The notes under the pieces: model-generated
Seen by the model: the letters and a program-made list of their open reading frames with translations, nothing else
Told to the model about the DNA's origin: nothing
Databases searched by the model: none
Assembly (NCBI GenBank): GCA_964568355.1
Contig: CAZMRK010000352.1
Span: 1-7,623, forward strand
Direction: 5' to 3'
Length of the DNA stretch: 7,623 nt
DNA from: JAJPJX01 sp964568355
Lineage (GTDB): Bacteria > Acidobacteriota > Terriglobia > Bryobacterales > Bryobacteraceae
Position numbers and translations under genes: made by a program
Part shown: positions 1 through 7,202 of the stretch, one piece after another
How positions within the stretch are numbered: the first letter of the stretch is position 1
Layout of the letters: every line of letters begins with the position of its first letter

Positions 1-653
1 TCGAGCGGCGCTCCGTAGAGCCTGGCGAAAGTTTCGCGGCACAAATCGCAGAGGCAATTGCCGGTATAGGTGTATCCCGGTTCTTCGATGTGGATGCCGC
101 CCAGCTTGGGATATCGCTCCATCATCCTGGCAAGATGGCCCAACTGCCATTTGCGCATCCCGGGATGCTGCGGGCAGACATCTTCCCACTTGCGCGGGGC
201 AATTTTGCCGGTTACCGGGTCGGGCCGGAATTCGTTGCTGCGCAGCGCGGCCCATTTCGAGTCGCCTCCGACGCGCGGATTGTAGTCCGAACTTCGCTCA
301 TTGCGATACTCGGTAAAGGCATACCAGGTGTGCACGGCAAGACCCACCCGCGCCGATTCCTCCACCAGCACACCCAGCGAATCCCAACCTGCGTTGGGGA
401 TCTCTTTTCGATACTCGGCGTCGTCCAGCGCGACGAGATAGTTGCTGGTGACCCACGGCAAGATCAGATTGAAGTTGTGTTCGGCAAGTTTTTGGACAGT
501 CCTGTGGACCTGTTCCCGGCCCTTGGCAGCATCCGCATCGAACATGTTGGGCAGATGCAGCCATACCGCGCGGGCCTCGCCCGCGGTGCTCGGAGCGGCG
601 GCGAGCGATGCGGGAACTAGTGCCAGAAACTCGCGTCTGGCGATCTCGGACAT
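1..653 (-). CDS. Exported TIM-barrel glycoside-hydrolase-like protein (GHL10/COG1649-like), N-terminal part, runs off left edge
   Basis: The minus frame is open from an ATG at 653 to the window edge, giving 217 codons and no stop; the C-terminus lies outside. Residues 1-25 look like a Tat export signal: Arg6-Arg7 in ARREFLAL, a hydrophobic stretch through VPASLAAA, then a small-residue cleavage zone. From about residue 28 the pattern fits the start of a TIM barrel: a first strand RAVWLHLPNMF, a helix with VHRTVQKLAEHNFN, a strand LILPWVTSNY, then GLAVHTWYAF near 104-113. CPQHPGMRKWQ at 160-170 and GGIHIEEPGY at 185-194 resemble the nucleophile-side strand of GHL10-like putative hydrolases. 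A cysteine cluster C200-x-C202-xx-C205 follows. An enzymatic role on polysaccharide is inferred from fold resemblance only; no substrate can be named. GAAGG sits only one base before the ATG, so the ribosome binding site is poor, but no better in-frame start is visible nearby. It is divergent from the YkgJ-type gene, with 74 bases between the two start codons. Confidence 0.7.
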   Translation of the reverse strand, partial: MSEIARREFLALVPASLAAAPSTAGEARAVWLHLPNMFDADAAKGREQVHRTVQKLAEHNFNLILPWVTSNYLVALDDAEYRKEIPNAGWDSLGVLVEESARVGLAVHTWYAFTEYRNERSSDYNPRVGGDSKWAALRSNEFRPDPVTGKIAPRKWEDVCPQHPGMRKWQLGHLARMMERYPKLGGIHIEEPGYTYTGNCLCDLCRETFARLYGAPL

Positions 654-727
654 GCCTTCGAGCGTATCATGGCGGCCAGTGGAATTCGTGTGAGAAATCG
701 AAGCCCTGGTCAGGCTAAGATGTGGGC

Positions 728-1141
728 ATGCGCTTCGAGTGCCAGCCGGGATGCACGGCTTGCTGCACACAAAAAGGATTCGTATATCTGACGGAAGACG
801 ACCTGGTGCGCATCGCGGCCCACCTGGGCATGACGCCGGACGCGTTCGAAAAGCGCTACGTCTATCGCACCGCCCAACATCGCCGCCTGCGCACCCCGCG
901 CGAGACACGTTGCCACTTCCTCCGCGGCGACGGCTGCTCCATTCACGCCGTCAAACCCACCCAGTGCCGTATCTTCCCCTACTGGCCGGAACTGGTCGAT
1001 AGCGAAAAAGAATGGTACAAAACCGCGGCCTGGTGCCCCGGCATCGGCAAAGGCGAACTGGTGCAAATCGAAACCGCCCGCGAACTGGCCCGCGAGATGC
1101 GAGCATCCTATCCCGGCCTCTATCCTCCTAAGCGCACCTGA
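728..1141 (+). CDS. YkgJ-family cysteine cluster protein (CxxCxxCC type, UPF0153)
   Basis: This is a soluble protein of 137 residues from the ATG at 728. An in-frame GTG at 722 would add two residues and has AGG seven bases upstream, so it remains possible. Eight cysteines are visible: C5, C9, C12 and C13 in FECQPGCTACC; C62 and C70 in CHFLRGDGC; C80 in KPTQCRIFPYWPEL; and C103 in AWCPGIG. This spacing is the signature of the YkgJ/PF03692 family, whose members are thought to bind metal, probably zinc or an Fe-S cluster; their biochemical role is not settled. The motif GCSIHxxKPxQCRxFPYWPE is the most recognisable part. Length is normal for the family and all cysteine positions appear intact. 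It stands alone on the plus strand between a divergent exported protein gene and a convergent permease gene, so context gives no functional hint. The family assignment is secure, the function unknown. Confidence 0.88.
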   Translation: MRFECQPGCTACCTQKGFVYLTEDDLVRIAAHLGMTPDAFEKRYVYRTAQHRRLRTPRETRCHFLRGDGCSIHAVKPTQCRIFPYWPELVDSEKEWYKTAAWCPGIGKGELVQIETARELAREMRASYPGLYPPKRT

Positions 1142-1197
1142 CCCACCGTAGCGCACGCTTCAGCGGACCGCGCCGGCACTCTTGCCGACGTGCTCCC

Positions 1198-3852
1198 CTA
1201 CTCCGATCGCAGCGCCTCCATCGGATCGATCGAAGCAGCCCTCCGCGCTGGCAGGAACGCCGCCGCGGCGGCCGCCGTGAGGAACAGACCAGTCACCATC
1301 AGAATGATCGGCAGCTCGACCGCCTGCACTCCATAAAGCAGTTTTTGCACCACCCGTGCAGCCAGTATGCTCGCCGCCAACCCGCTAACCAGCCCCGTGA
1401 ACACCGGGATACTCGCCGCGCCGAAAGTAAGTGCATAGACCTTGCCCCGGGTCGCGCCAAGCGCCATGCGCACGCCGATCTCCTGTTTGCGGCTGGCCAC
1501 GGAATAGCTCAAGACGCCATAGATCCCCAGCATGGCGAGCAGAAGAGCAGCCATCCCGAACGACACCAGCACCAGGGTTTGAAAGCGTTCAGGCGCCAGC
1601 GACTCCGTCAACTGGGCCTCCAGCGTTTTGACGCGCGCGATCGTGATGTCCGGGGCCTGTTTCCAGATCGCCTCGCGCATGTTGGAAACCAGGTCCTCCG
1701 CGCTCTGCTCGCCGCGTGCCACAAAAAATATGGTATTCGGCGGCCGATAGTTGTAGTACACGTAAGCCACTCTGGCCGGCGGCGCTTTGAGCGAAGTGCT
1801 GCGGGAATCGGCAACAATCCCGATCACGGTGTATGTTCGACCGAGAACGTTGACTTGGCTGCCAATGGGGTCGTCGCTGGCCCACAAAGCTTTTGCCTCA
1901 CCTTCCGACAGAACGATGTGATTCACATTGCGGTCGCGCTCTTCAAAGAAACGGCCCGCAAGAAGCTTTTGGCGCGTGGCCTCGAAATATCCGGGGCTCA
2001 CCCAGCGCGCATTGACTAGCGGTCCTTCCTGATTGGGGCGGTCAACCCGCCGGAGGAATTCGATCCAGGACTCTCCTTCGAGCGGCATCGCGCTTACCAG
2101 GCCGGCGGCCCTTACCCCGGGAATAGCTCGCAAACTCTGAAGGACGCCATCGTCGAAAGCAATGCGGCTCTGCTCGGTGCTGTAGGTTTTGGGAGCAAGC
2201 CTGACCTCGGCCACGGCGACGTGCCCGGTTTCGAATCCCTTGTCCTGGTGAAGCAGATACAGCAGGCTCTTCGTGAAAAGGCCGGTGAGGAGCAGGAGCA
2301 TGGTGCAACCGAAGACCTGAAGCCCCATCAGCCAGGCCCGAAGGCGATAGCCGGGCCTGCTGCCGAGCGTGCGGCTGCTGTTCTGCTGGAGAGATCCCTG
2401 CGGATCACTCGAAAGGAGCCGGAGAGCGGGTATTAGTCCCGAAAGGAGGCTTGCCAGGAATGCAACGCCGGCCGAGAAGGCGAGCACCGTGAAATTGAGA
2501 TGGATCTCGGCGAGGCGCGGCAGGTCCACCGGAGAGTAGCGGCGAAAAAGGCTCGTTCCGGTAGCGGCGAGCAGAATGCCGGCCGTGCCGCCGGCCGCGG
2601 CCAGGAGCAGGCTTTCCGCGAGCGAACTCCAGATCAAACGCCATTTTGGGGCGCCGAGAGCCCTGCGCACGGCGGCATCGCGGCGGCGGGCCAGGCCGCG
2701 TCCCAGTTGGGCATTGGCGAGATTCAGGCAGCCGATGAGCATGAGCCCGCAGACCGCTCCCATCAGCAGCCAAAGGCCGGTCCTGGCATCGCCGACGACG
2801 GCTTCCTGCATCGGCTGCACAACAGCGCCCAGAGCGCCGGGTTCTCGCGCCGCGCCCGCTGGCATCTGCTGCTGAACTTGAGCTTGGATCGCGTTGAGCT
2901 GCGCCTCGGCTTCCCGGATGGTGGCTCCTGTCCGGAGGCGCCCCAAAGTAATCCAATTGCCATAGTTGCCATTCCACTCCATTTCGCTGAAATTCAGTGC
3001 GGCGGGAAGAAAAACAGCCGGCTCCGGAGCGCTGGTTAAGGGCTGTTTCGAGCGAAATGGCCTCAAAGCGTTCGCGTTGGGAAAGCGAAACGTCGCCGGC
3101 AGAACACCGACGATCTCACGCGGAATATCGCCGACGCGGATCTTTCTGCCGATCGCGCCAGGGTCGCCATGGAACAGACTTTGCCAAAGCGCATAGCTCA
3201 GGATCGCGACGTCGTCGTGGCCCGCTATGCCGTCTTCCGGGAGAAAACCGCGGCCAATGAGCGGCGGCGTCTGCAGGATCTCGAACAGGTTCGGCAGGCC
3301 GACGACCGTCCCGACCAGCCGCGGATGATCCGTTCCAACCGTCAGACCCATGGAGGAATTGCGAACCACCGTTAAGCCGCTGAACGCAGTGGCTCGCTTC
3401 TGCCAAAGGTCCACATGGCGGGGGTTCGGCCCGGTGGTGCCGGTGGCATCGAGAAACCGGACCCGCTCCCATGCCACCACCAGTCTGCCGCTGTCGTGAT
3501 AGGTGAGCGGCTTCAGGATTACCGAATTCACTACGGTGAAAACCGCCGTGCTCGCGCCGATGCCGAGCGTGAGCGTCAGGATGGCCGTCGCTGCAAAACC
3601 GGGGCTTTTCCGAAGATTCCGCGCGGCATAGCGGAGATCTTGAAGGAGAATCTCCCAGAGCCGCCAGCCCCACATTTGACGTACCTTCTCTTGGGTGGCG
3701 GCGAGGTTGCCGAGCGCCCTGCGGGCGGCGTAGCGCGCTTCTTCCGGAGGCAGGCCAGCCTCCTGTCGCTCCTCGGCTTCCAACTCCAAATCCGACCGCA
3801 GTTCCCGCTCCAGATCCTTCTCACGTTGCTCCCGCGACGGCCACCAGCTCAT
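1198..3852 (-). CDS. ADOP-type ABC transporter permease (MacB/FtsX-like, acidobacterial orphan permease), intact
   Basis: This 884-residue membrane protein has the full ADOP layout. Residues 1-60 are a charged cytoplasmic prefix domain (ERELRSDLELEAEERQ, then LPPEEARYAARRALGN). Residues 84-112 are the first membrane segment (SPGFAATAILTLTLGIGAS). Residues 113-355 are the first MacB-type periplasmic domain. Residues 359-480 are the first FtsX core with three membrane segments and the motif RRRDAAVRRALGAP. A linker and a fifth membrane segment lie at 506-530. Residues 540-750 are the second periplasmic domain (DDPIGSQVNVLGRTYTVIG). Residues 757-870 are the second FtsX core with three membrane segments and SRKQEIGVRMALGATRG. 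The C-terminus ARRAASIDPMEALRSE is typical. In effect it is two MacB-like permease halves fused. MacB relatives work with an ATPase to move substrates or transmit force across the inner membrane, but no ATPase gene lies nearby, hence 'orphan'; the substrate is unknown. The start is supported by GAGGAG seven bases upstream. The ADOP pseudogene immediately upstream has a clearly different prefix sequence, so the two are not a recent duplication. Confidence 0.95.
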   Translation of the reverse strand: MSWWPSREQREKDLERELRSDLELEAEERQEAGLPPEEARYAARRALGNLAATQEKVRQMWGWRLWEILLQDLRYAARNLRKSPGFAATAILTLTLGIGASTAVFTVVNSVILKPLTYHDSGRLVVAWERVRFLDATGTTGPNPRHVDLWQKRATAFSGLTVVRNSSMGLTVGTDHPRLVGTVVGLPNLFEILQTPPLIGRGFLPEDGIAGHDDVAILSYALWQSLFHGDPGAIGRKIRVGDIPREIVGVLPATFRFPNANALRPFRSKQPLTSAPEPAVFLPAALNFSEMEWNGNYGNWITLGRLRTGATIREAEAQLNAIQAQVQQQMPAGAAREPGALGAVVQPMQEAVVGDARTGLWLLMGAVCGLMLIGCLNLANAQLGRGLARRRDAAVRRALGAPKWRLIWSSLAESLLLAAAGGTAGILLAATGTSLFRRYSPVDLPRLAEIHLNFTVLAFSAGVAFLASLLSGLIPALRLLSSDPQGSLQQNSSRTLGSRPGYRLRAWLMGLQVFGCTMLLLLTGLFTKSLLYLLHQDKGFETGHVAVAEVRLAPKTYSTEQSRIAFDDGVLQSLRAIPGVRAAGLVSAMPLEGESWIEFLRRVDRPNQEGPLVNARWVSPGYFEATRQKLLAGRFFEERDRNVNHIVLSEGEAKALWASDDPIGSQVNVLGRTYTVIGIVADSRSTSLKAPPARVAYVYYNYRPPNTIFFVARGEQSAEDLVSNMREAIWKQAPDITIARVKTLEAQLTESLAPERFQTLVLVSFGMAALLLAMLGIYGVLSYSVASRKQEIGVRMALGATRGKVYALTFGAASIPVFTGLVSGLAASILAARVVQKLLYGVQAVELPIILMVTGLFLTAAAAAAFLPARRAASIDPMEALRSE

Positions 3853-3859
3853 ATCAGCG

Positions 3860-3865
3860 CTCCTC
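3860..3865 (-). promoter_or_regulatory. Strong ribosome binding site of the intact ADOP gene
   Basis: On the minus strand GAGGAG lies seven bases before the ATG at 3852. It is the only clear Shine-Dalgarno sequence in front of a start codon in this window, and it fixes the ADOP start. It lies in the 82-base gap between the decayed upstream ADOP gene and the intact one, so the intact gene has its own translation signal and does not rely on coupling. Confidence 0.75.
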
Positions 3866-3934
3866 GGGCATCACCTCAGCAGACATTCTACCCGGAATTC
3901 GATCAACGGAGTAGACGGCCTACCGAGGGATTGG

Positions 3935-5122
3935 TTAGCGCCGGGCCGGAGATAGCTCCAACACAGCTACTCGTGCCGCAGGCACACTGCCGGGTTCAGT
4001 CTCGCGGCGCGCCGTGAACTCCCGGCCGCGATGCAGTGCGATGCCCAACGTCCGAAAATAGGCTGGAGTGATGGAGCGGTAACGCAGGATCGTCCATCGG
4101 CTAATCGGCAGGTGCCGATTCTCTTCTGCTATGGTTCCACGACCCTCCCCCTTACTCTGTGCCCACAGCGGCAGGGTGCTGACCGCAGCCGCGCCCAAAA
4201 CGCCCGGTAATGCGGAGCAGCGCTGTGCCAGTTGTTCGATCCCCCGGGCATGCCGTTCGCGGTTTTCATCCGTCGTACGTGGAAGGGGTACCTGCATGGT
4301 CAACACATTTTCTGCGTGAAAGCCCAAAGGCGTCCGCATGACCGCGAGAAAACTTTCGGCCAGCAGCACCGCGCCTACCAGCAGCATCACGGCAAGCCCG
4401 AATTGAGCGGCTACCAGCGCCGGCCGCAGCCGCGAGGGACCGGGGAGAGCATCGCCGCGGCCATACCGAACCGCACCGTTTCGAGAGCCGGAGCCGGTGC
4501 GAACAGCAGAACCGTGCTCACCGCCGCCGCGGAGGCGAACAAAAGAACTCGCCAGTCGATCGCCGCAGATTCGATCCGGACAATCCGCCCGGGCGCAAGC
4601 CCTACCAGAATGCGCATTCCGGCATACGCAAGAGGTAAAGCTGCCGCTGCCGCGCACGCGGCAAGCACCAACCCTTCGGTCAGTAGTTGCTGTACCACCC
4701 GGGCAGGCCCGGCGCCTAGCGACAGACGTACGGCAATCTCGCCGCGCCGGCTGACTCCCTTGGCGATCAAAAGGTTCGCTACGTTTGTGCAGGCGATCAG
4801 CAGGACGACCGCCACCGCACCGAACAAGGTCCAGACGGCCGGTCGTACGTTCCGCGTAGTCGTCTCCAGCAACGTGCGGACGTTGACTCCCCAATCCCTG
4901 CTGGCATCGGCTTGCTGCGCCATGTAGGCCGCGACTCGCTTCAATGCCGCCCGATTCCAGAATCGCCGCTTGCCGCGCCTTCTCCGGACTCATTCCCCGG
5001 CGCACATTCGCCTCGACCTGCATTTCCAGGTGAGCTTCCATCTCGGCGGCCAGTTCGGCCTCCCGGCGCTCGCCTGCCAAACTACCCGTCAGGCGCCGCC
5101 AAACGAGATTTAGGAGTCTCAT
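3935..5122 (-). pseudogene. Degenerate ADOP-type permease gene: internal deletion, frameshift and C-terminal truncation
   Basis: Three pieces of an ADOP permease lie in order but in changing frames. Piece one, codons 1-59 from the ATG at 5122, is a complete prefix domain (REAELAAEMEAHLEMQVEANV, then GMSPEKARQAAILESGG). Piece two begins near 4945 in another frame with LKRVAAYMAQQ and continues through the first FtsX core (AVVLLIACTNVANLLIAKG, GEIAVRLSLGAGPARVVQQLLTE) to a stop at 4411. Piece three, back in the first frame from about 4440, carries ALVAAQFGLAVMLLVGAVLLAESF and the start of the second periplasmic domain (ITPAYFRTLGIALHRGREFTA), then ends at a stop at 3935. Aligned by eye with the intact downstream paralogue, about 268 codons of the first periplasmic domain and first membrane segment are missing at the first junction, and about 225 C-terminal residues, including the second FtsX core, are absent. 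The single frame open across 3935-5122 is therefore mostly nonsense between roughly 4940 and 4440. No functional permease can be made. A single base error could explain the 4440 shift but not the two deletions. Confidence 0.88.
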
Positions 5123-5131
5123 TCGCTTCTT

Positions 5132-5160
5132 AGTATGCGCATTTTTCTATGGGAAGACAA
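5132..5160 (-). promoter_or_regulatory. Possible sigma70-like promoter in front of the ADOP pseudogene
   Basis: Reading the minus strand, TTGTCT (5160-5155) and CATACT (5137-5132) are separated by exactly 17 bases; each matches four of six consensus positions. The stretch is more AT-rich than its surroundings. The ATG at 5122 begins nine bases after the -10-like box, so the mRNA would be almost leaderless. It may be the relic promoter of the decayed gene. Matches of this quality occur by chance, so the call is tentative. Confidence 0.25.
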
Positions 5161-5218
5161 ACAATAGAAAAGAGCGAAAAGACGCCGGCATCTACCGCGT
5201 TACGATAGCTTCTAGCCA

Positions 5219-5509
5219 ATGCTCCAGGAACTCCGCAAAACCGTCCGCCGTATCCCCAAGGGGCGAGTGGCCACCTACGGACAGGTAGCCGTTGCCGCCG
5301 GTTTCCCCGGGCGAGCCAGGCAAGTGGTTTGGGCTTTGCACAACTGCGGCGCCAGCGTACCCTGGCATCGAGTGGTCGGAGCAGGCGGGCGCATCCTGCT
5401 ACCGGGCCAGTCGGGCCTGGAACAGCGCTTACGCCTGCAAAGCGAGGGAGTTACCTTCCAGGGCGACCGCGTCCGCCTGAGCGTCCACCAGTGGGGCGTA
5501 GCAAAGTAG
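5219..5509 (+). CDS. atl: Alkyltransferase-like (ATL) DNA-binding repair protein, MGMT family without the catalytic Cys
   Basis: This compact protein of 96 residues matches the DNA-binding domain of O6-alkylguanine-DNA alkyltransferases. It lacks their N-terminal domain, as ATL proteins do. The active-site PCHR motif of MGMT is PWHRVVG at 48-54, with Trp49 in place of the methyl-accepting Cys. Key residues of ATL proteins are visible: Tyr20 in VATYGQVA (nucleotide flipping), Arg34 in GRARQVVWAL (the arginine finger; compare Tyr25, Arg39 and Trp56 of fission yeast Atl1), and the wing EQRLRLQSEGVTF near 69-80. Known ATL proteins bind O6-alkylguanine, flip it out without repairing it, and route the lesion to nucleotide excision repair; by homology this one should do the same. 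It lies on the plus strand, divergent from the ADOP pseudogene and convergent with the amidohydrolase, so it is a single gene. No Shine-Dalgarno sequence precedes the ATG. TACGAT at 5201-5206 is a weak -10 candidate. Confidence 0.93.
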   Translation: MLQELRKTVRRIPKGRVATYGQVAVAAGFPGRARQVVWALHNCGASVPWHRVVGAGGRILLPGQSGLEQRLRLQSEGVTFQGDRVRLSVHQWGVAK

Positions 5510-5547
5510 TCTCTGCAAAGTCCACTCCCTGGCAGTCGTGGCTCCCA

Positions 5548-7194
5548 CTACCGGCCCTTCTTCCCCGGTCCATAAAGAATCACCCCCGGCCGCGCGCCCG
5601 TGTGCTTCTCTTTTTCCAGCACCAATGTCCCGTTCACCAGCACGTACTCGATCCCCGAAGCATACTGGTGCGGCTTCTCGAACGTGGCATTGTCGATCAC
5701 GGTATTCGGATTGAACACCGTGACATCCGCCCACATCCCCGGCCGCAGCAGCCCGCGGTCGAACTGCCGCACCTTGGCCGCATTCGCCGAGGTCATCTTG
5801 CGGATCGCCTCTTCCAGCGTCAGCACCTTCTCTTCCCGCACGTACCGTCCCAAAATGCGCGGAAACGTCCCGTAATAGCGCGGGTGGGGATGGCCTTTCG
5901 CCAGCGGTCCTTCGGTCGCCACCGCCGTGCCGTCCGACCCGATCGAGGAAAACGGCTGCTTCAGCGCGTACTGCATGTCTTTCTCGGAGTGATGGAAATA
6001 AACCGTCGGCACCGACCCCCCGTTGTTCACCAGCAGGTCGAAAAGCACATCGATCGGCGGCTTGCCCATGCTCTGGATCACCTCGTTCATGCGCTTACCT
6101 TCGTACTGCTTGTAGCGAGGATTGCGGAACGAAACCAGCAGCATGCCCTCCCAACTGCCGGTGGCCGTGTAGTGATCGTACCAGTTGCTGCCCGGAATGC
6201 CGTGCAGGATTTCGTTTTCCAGCCGCGGCCGTAGCGAGGGGTCCTGCAGCCGCCGGATCATTGCCTCCGTCCCGCCCTCGTGCGCCCATGGGGGAATAAT
6301 CGTCGCCAGGTTGTTCTGGCCCGCCCTGTAGGGGTAAACATTGGTCTGGACCTCCACGCCCTGCGCCCGCGCATTGGCGATCGTGGCCACCAGTTCCGGC
6401 ATCTGGCCCCACAGCTTGTGCTCGGCGATCTTCAGGTGGATGATGTCCACCGGCACATGCGCCCTCCGGCCGATCTCGATCGCCTCGGCTACCGATTCAA
6501 AAACCCCCTGCCCCTCGGTCCGCATGTGCGTCGAGTAAATGCCACCGTATTTCGACGCTTCCGAGCACATCGCCACCATCGTGTCCGTATCGATCCACGA
6601 TCCCGGCGGTCCGCTGAGCGAGCTGGCCACTCCCAGCGCCCCCTGCTCCATCGCCTGGTCCACCAGCACCCGCATTTGATCCACTTCGGTTTTCGTTGCC
6701 GGTCCGGCTTGCTCGCCATGCACGTACGTCCAGATCTGGCTCGACCCGACGTACGTGCCGATATTGGTCGAAATCCCCTGCCGCAGTAGCTTCGCGAAGT
6801 AGCCGTTGAAGTCGGTCCAATCCGCGCGCTCGGACGAGCGGTCCTGTTTTCCTCCTACCGGAGCGGCCGATCCACCCTCTCCGAAGATCATGGAGGTCAC
6901 ACCCTGGCGGATCATGCTCTGCGCATTCCCGTCCGTCACGATCGTGTAATCGGAGTGATTGTGGATATCGATGAAGCCGGGTGCCACCACCAGCCCGGAA
7001 GCCTCGATAGTCCGCTTGGCCGTCTTGCCCGCCAGCGGCCCCATGGCCACGATCCGCCCCTGGCGGATGCCGATATCCCCTAGAAACGACGGATTGCCCG
7101 TGCCATCGGCGATCCGGCCGCCGCGAATGAGAATGTCGAAATCCTGGGCTCCTGCGAGCGAAACCAGTCCTAACCAGATCCAAAGGAGTCTCAT
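5548..7194 (-). CDS. Exported D-aminoacylase-type amidohydrolase (N-acyl-D-amino-acid deacylase family)
   Basis: This 548-residue protein has a signal peptide (MRLLWIWLGLVSLAGA, likely cut after AGA at 14-16), so it should act outside the cytoplasm. Next come the small beta domain (FDILIRGGRIADGTG) and a TIM-barrel amidohydrolase domain. Candidate metal ligands are His78 and His80 in GFIDIHNHSD, His223 in YSTHMRTEG, His253 in DIIHLKIAEH and Asp421 in IGSDGTAV. The C-terminal strand region (RGLLRPGMWADVTVFNP, then EYVLVNGTLVLE) is typical of the superfamily. In classical D-aminoacylases a Cys in GNCGxS binds the zinc; here the position reads FGEGGS with Glu106. The family hydrolyses N-acyl-D-amino acids, but related members act on peptides or ring amides, so the substrate is uncertain. 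The length fits the family. The ATG lies eight bases after the stop of the pgeF-like gene with no Shine-Dalgarno sequence, which suggests translation coupled to that gene. No catalytic defect is visible apart from the Cys-to-Glu change. Confidence 0.9.
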   Translation of the reverse strand: MRLLWIWLGLVSLAGAQDFDILIRGGRIADGTGNPSFLGDIGIRQGRIVAMGPLAGKTAKRTIEASGLVVAPGFIDIHNHSDYTIVTDGNAQSMIRQGVTSMIFGEGGSAAPVGGKQDRSSERADWTDFNGYFAKLLRQGISTNIGTYVGSSQIWTYVHGEQAGPATKTEVDQMRVLVDQAMEQGALGVASSLSGPPGSWIDTDTMVAMCSEASKYGGIYSTHMRTEGQGVFESVAEAIEIGRRAHVPVDIIHLKIAEHKLWGQMPELVATIANARAQGVEVQTNVYPYRAGQNNLATIIPPWAHEGGTEAMIRRLQDPSLRPRLENEILHGIPGSNWYDHYTATGSWEGMLLVSFRNPRYKQYEGKRMNEVIQSMGKPPIDVLFDLLVNNGGSVPTVYFHHSEKDMQYALKQPFSSIGSDGTAVATEGPLAKGHPHPRYYGTFPRILGRYVREEKVLTLEEAIRKMTSANAAKVRQFDRGLLRPGMWADVTVFNPNTVIDNATFEKPHQYASGIEYVLVNGTLVLEKEKHTGARPGVILYGPGKKGR

Positions 7195-7202
7195 GGGAAG
7201 GA

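Noticed and set aside
90..620. Plus-strand open frame opposite the left-edge gene
   Set aside because: The minus frame has a signal peptide, TIM-barrel-like pattern and consistent codon use; the plus frame gives a low-complexity product without known motifs.
1174..1187. Small hairpin CGGCA-ctct-TGCCG between the convergent YkgJ-type and ADOP genes
   Set aside because: A five-base stem with no following T-run is too weak to call a terminator.
1345..2019. Plus-strand open frames inside the ADOP gene (also near 2500-3040 and 3415-4017)
   Set aside because: They are shadows of the ADOP coding sequence, with His/Arg/Gln/Pro-rich products and no homology that I recognise.
3885..3890. TAGAAT on the minus strand upstream of the intact ADOP gene as a -10 box
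   Set aside because: No acceptable -35 sequence occurs 16-18 bases further upstream; a single hexamer match is not enough.
3853..3934. Possible remnant of the second periplasmic domain (AATCCC...GGTAGG, like the NPIGR motif) beyond the pseudogene stop
   Set aside because: Only a few codons would match and only after assuming another indel, so I did not extend the pseudogene into it.
5112..5122. AGGAGTCTCAT present both here and at 7184-7194, at the starts of two minus-strand genes
   Set aside because: It mostly reflects both proteins beginning Met-Arg-Leu-Leu with the same codons; the similarity does not extend further, so it is not a meaningful repeat.
5510..5547. CCAC...GTGG pairing in the gap between the convergent ATL and amidohydrolase genes
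   Set aside because: A four-base stem with a long loop and no T-run does not support a terminator.
5329..6234. Plus-strand open frame of about 300 codons starting inside the ATL gene and running antisense to the amidohydrolase
   Set aside because: Its product is rich in Arg, His and Pro with no recognisable family, and it lies opposite a well-supported gene in GC-rich DNA where antisense frames stay open by chance.
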